Source: Acidobacteriaceae bacterium (GTDB lineage: Bacteria; Acidobacteriota; Terriglobia; Terriglobales; Acidobacteriaceae). Taken from it: a stretch of DNA of 42,434 bases. This document shows, one piece after another, positions 25,389-32,790 of this stretch (the first letter of the stretch is position 1; each line of letters starts with the position of its first letter). Below the pieces are notes generated by a model. It was not told where the DNA came from. It was given only the letters and a program-made list of their open reading frames with translations, and ran no database searches. The position numbers were made by a program, and so were the translations under genes. The stretch covers positions 1 through 42,434 of the forward strand of contig JARLFY010000007.1 of assembly GCA_031296325.1 (NCBI GenBank), read 5' to 3'.

Positions 25389-26810
25389 TTTCTGTTTGCT
25401 CCGTCACACCGTATCCACTTCATCGGCATTGGCGGGATTGGCATGAGTGGAATCGCGGAGATTTTGCTGACGATGGGCTACTCCGTCTCCGGCTCCGACC
25501 TGCGCCAATCCCCCGCGACCGACCGCCTCGCCAAGCTGGGCGCGACCGTCTACACCGGTCATGCGGCAGAGAATGTTTCGACGGCCGACGTCGTCGTCAC
25601 CAGCTCGGCCGTGCCCGCGAGTAACCCCGAGGTCGTCAACGCGCGCTCGCGCAAGATCCCCGTCATCCAGCGCGCCGAGATGCTGGCCGAGCTGATGCGG
25701 TTGAAGTACGGCATCGCCATCGCCGGAATGCATGGCAAGACGACCACCACCTCGATGATTGCGGCGGTGCTGAGCGCGGGCGGAGGCGAGGGAAATCTCG
25801 ATCCCACGGTCGTCGTCGGCGGACGCGTTGACGCGCTGGGCGGCTCGAACGCCCGCCTGGGCAGTTCGCAGTATCTGGTCGCCGAGGCGGATGAGAGCGA
25901 TCGCTCCTTCCTGAAGCTCTCGCCCGTGCTGGCCGTCGTCACCAACCTCGACCGCGAACACATGGACTGCTATCGCGATATGGCCGACGTGGAGAACGCC
26001 TTCGTCGAGTTCATGGATCGCGTTCCGTTCTACGGCGCGACCACCGCCTGCATCGACAATGCCCTGCTGCGCGGGGTTCTGGATCGCGTTCGCCGCCGCG
26101 TCTATACCTATGGCGAGTCGGAGGGCGCGGACTTCCGCCTGCGTCTGCTGGAGAAGCCAACCGGAGCGCATGCGGCGGGTCAGGATCTGGGCCACTGGCG
26201 CTTCGAGGTGATCTGCAAGGGAGAGACGCTGGGGCCGTTTACGCTGCACGTTCCCGGTCGGCACAACGTGTTGAACGCGACCGCAGCCATTGCGATTGGC
26301 GTGCAGCTCGGCATCTCGCCGGAGGGAATTGCCGCCGGTCTCGCCAGCTACCGCGGAGTCGATCGCCGCTTTCAGATCAAGGGCGTGGTTCGCGGCGTCA
26401 CGGTCGTCGACGACTACGGCCACCACCCGACGGAGATCATGGCCACGCTGCGCGCTGCGCGGGACGCGGGCTACAAACGGATTCACGTCCTCTTCCAGCC
26501 GCATCGCTACACGCGAACGCGCGACCTGGAGCCGGAGTTCGCCCGCGCCTTTGCCGACGCCGACACGCTGCAAGTCCTCGACATCTACGCCGCCAGCGAA
26601 CAGCCGATCCCCGGCGTTGACGCGCCCACACTGGTCGAAGCGATTCGCCGCACCGGAACGATTGCCAACGTCGCGTACGCCGACTCCATTGCCACGGGAG
26701 TCGCCGCGCTGGCCGAGGCCGCACACGAGGGCGACGTGATCCTGACCCTCGGCGCAGGAAGCGTCTCACAGGCCGGAGCACTGCTGCTGGAGGCGCTGGC
26801 GCGACCGTAG
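25371..26810 (+). CDS. murC: UDP-N-acetylmuramate--L-alanine ligase
   Basis: Adds L-alanine to UDP-N-acetylmuramate, the first Mur ligase step of peptidoglycan synthesis, in the cytosol. The 479 residues show the N-terminal Rossmann motif GIGGIGMSGIAE (19-30), the ATP P-loop GMHGKTTTT (119-127), the central-domain segments EADESDRSFL and TNLDREHMD, and the C-terminal HHPTEI and HRYTRTRDL motifs. AGGAGAG at 25354-25360 precedes ATG 25371 by 10 nt. It stands alone here, apart from ftsQA 11 kb away and on the other strand, and no murG, murB, ddl or ftsW adjoins it. It is convergent with the EamA gene, 14 bp apart. Confidence 0.96.
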   Translation: MFLPGHFLFAPSHRIHFIGIGGIGMSGIAEILLTMGYSVSGSDLRQSPATDRLAKLGATVYTGHAAENVSTADVVVTSSAVPASNPEVVNARSRKIPVIQRAEMLAELMRLKYGIAIAGMHGKTTTTSMIAAVLSAGGGEGNLDPTVVVGGRVDALGGSNARLGSSQYLVAEADESDRSFLKLSPVLAVVTNLDREHMDCYRDMADVENAFVEFMDRVPFYGATTACIDNALLRGVLDRVRRRVYTYGESEGADFRLRLLEKPTGAHAAGQDLGHWRFEVICKGETLGPFTLHVPGRHNVLNATAAIAIGVQLGISPEGIAAGLASYRGVDRRFQIKGVVRGVTVVDDYGHHPTEIMATLRAARDAGYKRIHVLFQPHRYTRTRDLEPEFARAFADADTLQVLDIYAASEQPIPGVDAPTLVEAIRRTGTIANVAYADSIATGVAALAEAAHEGDVILTLGAGSVSQAGALLLEALARP

Positions 26811-26824
26811 CAACTACGGCGGCG

Positions 26825-27775
26825 TTACTCCTCGATGGGAAATTCCAGCAGCGGGTCGGATGGGGTGGCGGCGGATGTTCTGCGCGAGAGAATCACTGTG
26901 GCGACCGAGGCGACGATCAGAGCCATTCCGGCCAGCTCTGCCGGAGCCAGCCGCTCGTGGAAGAGAGCCACGCCGATCAGCACCGCAACGATTGGGTTGA
27001 CGAAGGCGTAGGTGGAGACCTTGGTCACCGCAACATTCTGTAGCAGATAGATGTACGCGCTCAGTCCGACCACCGTTCCGAAGACGGCGAGGTAGACGAT
27101 GGCGAGCAGCTCGCTGGTCGTCCACTGCGCGGTGCGGAAGCAGCCTCCGGCGGTCGCCAGAATCAGGTTGACGACTCCCGCCGAGCCGATCTGCCACGCG
27201 GTCGCGACGAAGGTGTCGACCTGTAGATCGAAGCGCCGCATCAGCACCGAGCCGACGGCGAACGAGAGCGCCGCGCCGAAGAGCAGAAGGAAGCCGAAGA
27301 GGCTGCGCTGCTCCGACCCATGTGCGCGATGCAGCGTGGGCCACAGCAGAACCAGCATTCCCAGCGCGCCCAGCAGCGTACCCAGCCAACCGCGCAGGTT
27401 CATCCGCTCGCCGCCGGGAAGAGTCGTCTCCATCAGCGCGATCAGGATGGGAATCATGGCGATGACCAGCGAGGCGTACCCCGTTGCGACCTTGGTCTCG
27501 GCCCAGATCAGAAGCACGTTGTTGGCGGTCATGATGAGAACGCCGACCAGCGCCAGTCGCCAGGCCGCGCGAAAAGACACGCGCAGGCGGATGCCGCGCA
27601 TCAGGCAGATTCCACCGATCAGCAACGCCGAAAACAGGGTGCGAATCGCTCCCACCAGCGGCGGAGCAAGGTGTGCATTCGCAATGCGGATGACGCTGTA
27701 GGTCGATCCCCAGAAGAAGTACACGCAGGCAAAGGCAATAACGACGCGGCTTTTTTGCGATAACGAAGAGAACAT
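26825..27775 (-). CDS. EamA/DMT-superfamily transporter
   Basis: A 316-residue inner-membrane protein with about ten hydrophobic segments arranged as two EamA repeats. The first starts ACVYFFWGSTYSVIRIA and the second about midway, with LSAYIYLLQNVAVTKVSTYAFVNPIVAV, the characteristic repeat-2 end (proline in a membrane helix followed by ERL). Family members export amino acids or other metabolites; the substrate is not predictable. The short C-terminal tail is polar. A 6-bp hairpin (CCGTAG-CAA-CTACGG, 26805-26819) spans the junction with murC and may be a weak bidirectional terminator. Confidence 0.88.
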   Translation of the reverse strand: MFSSLSQKSRVVIAFACVYFFWGSTYSVIRIANAHLAPPLVGAIRTLFSALLIGGICLMRGIRLRVSFRAAWRLALVGVLIMTANNVLLIWAETKVATGYASLVIAMIPILIALMETTLPGGERMNLRGWLGTLLGALGMLVLLWPTLHRAHGSEQRSLFGFLLLFGAALSFAVGSVLMRRFDLQVDTFVATAWQIGSAGVVNLILATAGGCFRTAQWTTSELLAIVYLAVFGTVVGLSAYIYLLQNVAVTKVSTYAFVNPIVAVLIGVALFHERLAPAELAGMALIVASVATVILSRRTSAATPSDPLLEFPIEE

Positions 27776-27847
27776 CTCTTTCTATGTTATCCGCTCAACG
27801 CGCAGTGGTGGTTTTGCTCGTTGCCCGAGCCACCAATTCGCAGCACT

Positions 27848-28003
27848 CGAGCATTTTGAGTAATGGTTTAGACCGCCGAGCATCGAGCAAAAAAGCAGAT
27901 TCCTTCGCTGCGCTGCGGAATGACAAACAAAAGGCTGCGGAATGACAAATAAATTGGGCTACAGCAATTCCGTCTATAGCAATTCCAGCTACAGCAATTC
28001 CGA
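27848..28003 (-). repeat. Family A repeat module with triplicated right end
   Basis: Left end CTCGAGCATTTTGAGTAATG then TTTAGACC, core AGCAGATTCCTTCGCTGCGC, and one extra GGAATGACAAATAA tail. The right-end motif occurs three times in tandem as 15-nt units: CTACAGCAATTCCGT (27959), CTATAGCAATTCCAG (27974) and CTACAGCAATTCCGA (27989). It lies directly before the exported protein gene. Confidence 0.75.
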
Positions 28004-28029
28004 AGATGCGTCTAAACTCTGAAGTTGAG

Positions 28030-29103
28030 ATGGAAAGACGATTCGCACTCTTGATTTGTTTGCTGGCGCTTGCCACCGCGGGGACGAGCGGGGCGCAGCA
28101 GCGGCCCATGGCCGAGGCGCAGGCACAGCAGACCGGCGCGGCGCAGATGCCGCAGCATCGTTCGCGGCTGATCCTGAAGGACGGAACCTATCAGCTTGTG
28201 ATGAGCTACGAGGTGAAGGGCAACATTGTGCGCTACTACAGCGCCGAGCGCGATGCGACCGAAGAGATGCCTGCGGATCTGATTGACTGGGAGGCGACGC
28301 ACAAGTGGGAGCGGCAGTACGCAGCAGAGCCGAGCGCGGCGGCCAGCCAGCCGCAGCGTCCCGCGCCCGCGATCGATCCCGAGTTGCTGCGCGAGGAGGC
28401 CGATCGCGCGGCGTGGACTCCCGAGGTCGCCAAGGATCTGCGTCTGCCGGAGTTGGACAGCGTTCTTGCGCTCGACCGCTTCGAGGGCGCGCCGGAGCTG
28501 GTTCCGCTGGTGCAATCCGACGGCGAGTTGAACCATACCACCAGCCACAATGTTCTTAAGCTGGCGATCAATCCGCGCTCGGCCTCGCACCAGATCGAGC
28601 AGTTGAAGGGCGAGCAGGCTGCGGTGCAGTTGCACGTTGCAACTCCGGTGATCTACCTGCGTCTGGGCGACGACGCGGGCGTGATGCGTGGAGGGACTCC
28701 GCTGACCGTAGACACGCATGGCTCTGGAGCGGACTCTGGCGTAAAGCGGGATGCGAGCGGCGGCTCGCCCAACAGCGGCTATGTACTGGTACGCGCCGAC
28801 GTGCGCAGCGACGCGCGCGTTCTGGCCAGCTTCAACGTCGGAGCGCTGGGCGGAGGAGTGAAGCAGCAGCAGGATGTGATTGAGACCTTCTGCGAGTTAC
28901 TGCCCGGCGGCCACTGGATGAAGATTGCGCCGAAGCATCCGCTCGACCCTGGCGAATACGCGCTGATGGAGGTCGTCTCCAACAACGAGATCAACCTCGG
29001 CGTGTGGGACTTCGGAGTGCATTCGGACGCGCCGGAGAATGGCGACGCGATCAGGCCCGTGGCTCGCAAGCCGGTCACGCTGGAGCATCGCGTGCCGCAG
29101 TAA
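28030..29103 (+). CDS. Exported protein of unknown function
   Basis: A 357-residue protein with a signal peptide (MERRFALLICLLALATAGTSGA, cleavage before QQ). The segment LILKDGTYQLVMSYEVKGNIVRYYSAERD recalls short beta-rich domains common in Acidobacteriota exported proteins; I recognise the pattern but know no function. The C-terminal half (about 150-350) contains a beta-rich region with VIYLRLGDDAG and LDPGEYALMEV. ATG 28030 gives the best signal peptide; an in-frame ATG at 28006 would add eight polar residues. The secreted or periplasmic location is an inference from the signal peptide. No partner gene is nearby. Confidence 0.75.
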   Translation: MERRFALLICLLALATAGTSGAQQRPMAEAQAQQTGAAQMPQHRSRLILKDGTYQLVMSYEVKGNIVRYYSAERDATEEMPADLIDWEATHKWERQYAAEPSAAASQPQRPAPAIDPELLREEADRAAWTPEVAKDLRLPELDSVLALDRFEGAPELVPLVQSDGELNHTTSHNVLKLAINPRSASHQIEQLKGEQAAVQLHVATPVIYLRLGDDAGVMRGGTPLTVDTHGSGADSGVKRDASGGSPNSGYVLVRADVRSDARVLASFNVGALGGGVKQQQDVIETFCELLPGGHWMKIAPKHPLDPGEYALMEVVSNNEINLGVWDFGVHSDAPENGDAIRPVARKPVTLEHRVPQ

Positions 29104-29190
29104 TGGGATCAACAGAGCAGGTCATTCAGACAATGGCGTAGATCATCATTAACAGAGTTTTTCGAGTTACTGTAACCGGATTCTTTCTTG

Positions 29191-29526
29191 GCGCGTATCG
29201 ACATATAGCTCATTTGTGATTGCAGTTGTCCTTGCCTGTTTTTGTTTGTCATTCCGCAGCCGTTTGTGGTGCGAACTGTATTCCTCCCACCCATCTCTGA
29301 TGAAACCGCGATGGATGGGGCACCCGGCACCCGGCGTTTTGATCCGCAGCAGAGCTATAGCACTGGCCTTCAGTCCTTGGTCGTTGTGCTGTGCGTTGCC
29401 CCTAGGCCTTCGGCCTAGGCTGGTATAGGACGGGTCTTTGGCCCTTGCCAGACAAAGACAACAGCAAGAGCAGTCAAGAGAAGAAAGAGTAACGACTGTA
29501 GATCTTGCTCTATAGGTCGATACGGT
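29191..29526 (+). mobile_element. Family B MITE-like element (copy 2)
   Basis: An element of about 336 bp with left end GCGTATCGACATATA and right end CTATAGGTCGATACG. The interior holds, in order, a truncated family A core (TTTGTCATTCCGCAGCC), a family C hairpin (29285-29327) and the CCTAGGCCTTCGGCCTAGG hairpin block. The flanks (TTGG and CTGG) have lost or never had the CTAG seen at other copies. No gene is seen in 29104-29596. Confidence 0.7.
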
Positions 29527-29596
29527 CTGGCGCGAACGGAGGAATCCGCTTATGTCTTGCTCCACGACAACCGTTCATGATGGGAACTGCTCCCGG

Positions 29597-30925
29597 CTAG
29601 CGGGTTAGGATGGCTACGGTCTCGATGTGGGTGGTCTGGGGGAAGAGATCGAAGAGATGCAGCTCGGCCAGACGGTAACCGGAAGCGGTGAGCGCGGCGA
29701 GGTCGGCGGGGAGGCGCTCGGGCGAGCAGGAGACGTAGACCAGTCGCGGCGCATTGATGCGGGCCAGCAGAGCGCAGACCTCCGCGCCTGCACCGGTGCG
29801 TGGCGGATCGAGGACGACAAGGTCCGGGCGGTCGCGGTCGAGGACGGCGACGCGCAGGAAGTCCAGCGTGGTGGCTTTGACGGCATGGAGATTCTTGAGC
29901 TTGGTTGCGGCCAGCGCGGCGGCGGCGGGTTCGGCGATCTCGACTGCGGTGACCTGCGCGAAGCCGGTGGTGAGGGCGCGCGAGAAGAGGCCGACTCCGG
30001 CGTAGAGATCGAAGGCCAGCGAATTTTTAGCAAGGGTGTAATGCTTCGCTCCACGAACAAAATGCGGGGATTCTTCGCTCCGCTCAGAATGACAATTCAC
30101 TGCCCCGCCGCGGTCAGAATGAAGATTCTCAACTTGGCCGGTGCGGTCGTTGGCGACGAGCGAGAGAAGTTCGGGGATCAGAAAGCGGTTGGCCTGAAAG
30201 AACGCTCCGCGAGGAACCCAGTAATCGAACTCGGCGACGCGATAGGTCAGGCCGGGTTTGCCCCAGGCTGGGCCGGGACGGGGTAGCTCGTTGCGGCGGC
30301 TGCGCTCCTTGGAGAGGGTGGGAAGGATGGAGATTCCTGCCCCGCTAAGCTCGGGGAGCGTGCTGCGCAGGGTCTCGCAGAGCGCCGTGAAGTCGGCGGC
30401 GAGCTTCCTGGGGAGAACCTTTGCGGCGGTACGAATGTAGAGGGTGAACTGGAGACTGGACTCATCGGCGGCGGTGAAGAGTTCGAGCTGGTCTGGAAGT
30501 TGGTTGGGATTGCGCAGCCAGAGGAGCGGCTGTGCGTTGATCTGCGCGAGAAAGGCTTCGGTGGCTCGCCACAGGATCGGCGCGGCGATGGGGCACTCGC
30601 TGATGGGGAGAAAGGCTGGGGTGTCGTCGGGCGAGGGGACGGCACCGAGGTAGCCAGCGCGAAGCTGGCCATCGACCTCGGCCAGACTGAGGCGGATGCG
30701 ATTGCGGTAGGCCAGCGGCGCGGAGGGATGGAGTTGAAGTTCCGGCAGTTCGAGGTTGGCTGCTTCGAGCTGCGCGCGCAGACGAGCCTGTTTGAGACGG
30801 AGCTGCGTCGCGTAGCTCTGATCCTGAAGCTGGCAGCCGCCGCAAGTGCCGAAGTGTGCGCAGGCTGGAGTGGCGCGGTCTTGCGCCGGAGTCGCTTCTG
30901 CTGCGGGATAGGTTTGATTCGACAT
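29597..30925 (-). CDS. rlmD: 23S rRNA (uracil-5-)-methyltransferase, RlmD/TrmA family
   Basis: An AdoMet-dependent RNA m5U methyltransferase, 442 residues. Cys22, Cys28, Cys31 and Cys111 (CAHFGTCGGCQLQ and SECPIA) form the [4Fe-4S] cluster typical of RlmD/RumA. AdoMet motif I is DLYAGVGLF (306-314), motif IV is DPPRTG (373-378), the nucleophile is Cys400 (YVSCSPERL) and the base is Glu435 (HIETVAIL). The N-terminal TRAM domain of E. coli RlmD is missing. Residues about 266-300, just before motif I, are encoded by an in-frame family A repeat (see NCHSERSEESPHF). RlmC/RlmCD activity is possible. The start lies 3 nt after the stop of the upstream gene. Confidence 0.88.
   Translation of the reverse strand: MSNQTYPAAEATPAQDRATPACAHFGTCGGCQLQDQSYATQLRLKQARLRAQLEAANLELPELQLHPSAPLAYRNRIRLSLAEVDGQLRAGYLGAVPSPDDTPAFLPISECPIAAPILWRATEAFLAQINAQPLLWLRNPNQLPDQLELFTAADESSLQFTLYIRTAAKVLPRKLAADFTALCETLRSTLPELSGAGISILPTLSKERSRRNELPRPGPAWGKPGLTYRVAEFDYWVPRGAFFQANRFLIPELLSLVANDRTGQVENLHSDRGGAVNCHSERSEESPHFVRGAKHYTLAKNSLAFDLYAGVGLFSRALTTGFAQVTAVEIAEPAAAALAATKLKNLHAVKATTLDFLRVAVLDRDRPDLVVLDPPRTGAGAEVCALLARINAPRLVYVSCSPERLPADLAALTASGYRLAELHLFDLFPQTTHIETVAILTR
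30028..30130 (-). repeat. Family A repeat inserted in frame in rlmD
   Basis: The ATTCT/AGAAT version of the core (GGGGATTCTTCGCTCCGCTC then AGAATGAC), with the usual preceding GCGAACAAAATG-like segment, lies wholly inside rlmD. The coding strand carries it in the stop-free orientation, and the frame is kept on both sides. Confidence 0.85.
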
Positions 30926-30928
30926 GGT

Positions 30929-31705
30929 TTAGACCTGATCTTCGTGGGGCATGTAAAAGAGGCTGAGGCGCGGGAGCGAGTAGGCTTCCAGCAAACGTTT
31001 TTGCAGAAACTGCTGCTGCACCTGCTTGATCTGCACGGACTGCATCTTGCCGCGATAGGGAGCCAGTTCGCGGGCGGCTTGTTCTCGTAGAGATACAAGC
31101 TGATCTTCGGGCGCGGCGGTGAGAAGTGCGGCGAAAAGCTTCTCTTCGAGGACGGTGAGGGTGCGGTCGAGAGCTTCTAGGTTCAGGGGAGCAGGTTCGA
31201 GGTTCGAGGGAGAAGCAGATCCCTCCGCGTTGTTGCGGGATGACAACAAAGGGTACGTGGCGGCCAGTTCGCGGAGACGGGATGCGGCTTCGCTGGCGGC
31301 AGTATTGGCGGGTGAGGGCAAATCGGCGGCGGCGGCGAGCAGTGCGGCGTTGCGCTCCAGATAGCGGGCGATGCGATCCTCCTCGAATCCGGATTCGCGG
31401 GACTCGGCAGGCTGGCTGGGCGCGGAGCCAATGGCCGCGTCTCTGGATTGCTCGACGGCTTCGAGAACGGCCTGCGCGCACCAGGCGAGGCCGTTGACCT
31501 TGCGCGGGCGACGGGTTCCGCGCTGGGCCTGTGCGTCGTGTTTGTCGAAGGCCGCGTCGATGCCGCACAGGACGGCCTCAAGCGGAATGCCCGCCTCGCG
31601 CCATGTCTCGATCAGCGCCCAGTCGAGCGTGGAGAGCATGAGCAGAGAGCCGCGCCGCTGCTGGAAGCGCTCCTCGATCTCGGTAAAGTAATTGAAGTAA
31701 TTCAT
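30929..31705 (-). CDS. Conserved-looking cytosolic protein of unknown function
   Basis: A 258-residue protein that is Ala/Leu/Glu-rich and mostly helical, with no signal peptide or membrane segment. The N-terminus (MNYFNYFTEIEERFQQRRG then LLMLSTLDWALIETWREAG) and the C-terminus (KQVQQQFLQKRLLEAYSLPRL) look well structured; the middle is Ala/Ser-rich. I recall similar hypothetical proteins in Acidobacteriota but no function. Residues about 152-175 are encoded by an in-frame family A plus E repeat. The stop codon is 3 nt before rlmD, so the two are almost certainly cotranscribed and perhaps functionally linked. Confidence 0.75.
   Translation of the reverse strand: MNYFNYFTEIEERFQQRRGSLLMLSTLDWALIETWREAGIPLEAVLCGIDAAFDKHDAQAQRGTRRPRKVNGLAWCAQAVLEAVEQSRDAAIGSAPSQPAESRESGFEEDRIARYLERNAALLAAAADLPSPANTAASEAASRLRELAATYPLLSSRNNAEGSASPSNLEPAPLNLEALDRTLTVLEEKLFAALLTAAPEDQLVSLREQAARELAPYRGKMQSVQIKQVQQQFLQKRLLEAYSLPRLSLFYMPHEDQV
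31176..31252 (-). repeat. Family E plus family A repeat inserted in frame in the gene before rlmD
   Basis: GGTTCAGGGGAGCAGGTTCG followed by AGGTTCGAGGG (family E) runs directly into AAGCAGATCCCTCCGCGTTG then TTGCGGGATGACAACAAA (family A, ATCCC/GGGAT version). The inserted residues read LLSSRNNAEGSAS. The loop differs from the consensus (GTTGTT for TTCGCT), while the stem CCGC/GCGG is kept. Confidence 0.8.
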
Positions 31706-31734
31706 GAACCTGTTTCGCGGTGGGAATGGTAATG

Positions 31735-31852
31735 CTAGAGCATTTTGATAATGGTATAGACCATAGCAGCGCGAACAAAATGCGGGGATTCTTCGCTTCG
31801 CTCAGAATGACAATTCATTTCTTGGTCGATAGCGATTCCTAACACACTCTAG
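31735..31852 (-). repeat. CTAG-flanked family A module
   Basis: CTAG (31735-31738), left end AGCATTTTGATAATGGTATA followed by GACC, the ATTCT/AGAAT core, right end GGTCGATAGCGATTCC, and CTAG again (31849-31852). The inner 110 bp are therefore bounded by identical tetranucleotides. The coaX TAG stop codon is inside the right CTAG. It fills the coaX to unknown-gene spacer. Confidence 0.75.
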
Positions 31853-32721
31853 TCGCGGATCGATTTGGGCTGGCGCGGGCGGTCGTGTTGGTCGAAGTTG
31901 CGCTCGTAGATGAGGCGCAGTCCGGTGAGGGTCAGGCGGTCGTCGAACTGGCGGATGTACTTCGAACCCGTGGCGATGAGGCTGGCCAGCCCTCCGGTGG
32001 CGATGGTGCGCGTCTCGGGGCCAAGCTCGTCGATCATGCGCGAGAGGATGCCGTCCACCAGGCCGATGTAGCCGTAGTAGAGGCCGATTTGCAGGTTGTC
32101 CACGGTTCCCGTGCCGATGACCTTGGCGGGTTTGCGGATGTCGATGCGGGGCAGACGGGCGGCGCGGGTGAAGAGCGCGTCGGCGGAGATGCCCAGGCCG
32201 GGAGCGATGGCTCCGCCCAGAAACTCGCCCTTGGAGGAGACGACGTCGAAGGTTGTCGCCGTGCCGAAGTCCACCACAATGACCGGAGGATGCGGCGAAT
32301 CCGGCGGCGGGACGGAACCCTTGAAGTTGGCCGGATCTTTGAAGAACTCGTAGGCGGCGACGCAGTTGACGATGCGGTCGGCTCCAACCTCGGCAGGGTT
32401 GTCGGTGAGGATGGGAAGTCCAGTGCGAATGCCCGGCTCGACGAAGATGGGCTTGACGCCGCAGTAGAACTCGGCGGCACGGCGCAGGGTGGAATCCAGC
32501 GGAGGAACTACCGAGGAGATGATGATGCCGGTGACTTGCGCGATCTCCATCGAACGCAGAGCGAAGAGGTCGCGGAAGAGAATTCCCAGCTCGTCCATCG
32601 TCGGGTTGCGATGCGTGGTGATGCGCCAGTCCGCCAGCAGCTCCGCAGGAGCCTGCGGCGTGGCAAGGCGGTAGAGACCGAGGACCGTGTTGGTGTTGCC
32701 TACATCAATGGCTAGGAGCAT
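31849..32721 (-). CDS. coaX: Type III pantothenate kinase
   Basis: Catalyses ATP-dependent phosphorylation of pantothenate, the first step of coenzyme A synthesis. The 290-residue ASKHA-fold protein opens with the phosphate-binding AIDVGNTNTVLGLY (4-17). It has GADRIVN (113-119, containing the proposed catalytic Asp), VDFGTATTFDV (150-160) and ATGGLASLIA (241-250). Type III enzymes need a monovalent cation and resist feedback by CoA. The C-terminal 20 residues are basic and family-divergent. It is downstream of birA and nadC on the same strand. A family A/E repeat ends only a few nucleotides before its ATG, and no clear Shine-Dalgarno sequence is seen. Confidence 0.95.
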   Translation of the reverse strand: MLLAIDVGNTNTVLGLYRLATPQAPAELLADWRITTHRNPTMDELGILFRDLFALRSMEIAQVTGIIISSVVPPLDSTLRRAAEFYCGVKPIFVEPGIRTGLPILTDNPAEVGADRIVNCVAAYEFFKDPANFKGSVPPPDSPHPPVIVVDFGTATTFDVVSSKGEFLGGAIAPGLGISADALFTRAARLPRIDIRKPAKVIGTGTVDNLQIGLYYGYIGLVDGILSRMIDELGPETRTIATGGLASLIATGSKYIRQFDDRLTLTGLRLIYERNFDQHDRPRQPKSIRD

Positions 32722-32725
32722 GGTT

Positions 32726-32790
32726 TTCTTTGGTTCGAGGTTCGAGGTAAAGCAGATTCCTTCGCTGCACTACGGAATGACAAACTCAGT
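32726..32790 (-). repeat. Family E plus family A repeat between birA and coaX
   Basis: GGTTCGAGGTTCGAGGT (family E) is followed by AAAGCAGATTCCTTCGCTGC and ACTACGGAATGACAAAC (family A, ATTCC/GGAAT). The same E-then-A order occurs at 31176-31252 inside a gene. The repeat makes up essentially the entire 68-bp spacer. Confidence 0.75.

Noticed and set aside
29597-30925. rlmD as a pseudogene broken by a repeat
   Set aside because: The frame continues through the repeat and all Fe-S, AdoMet and catalytic residues are intact, so an active gene with an insert is more likely.
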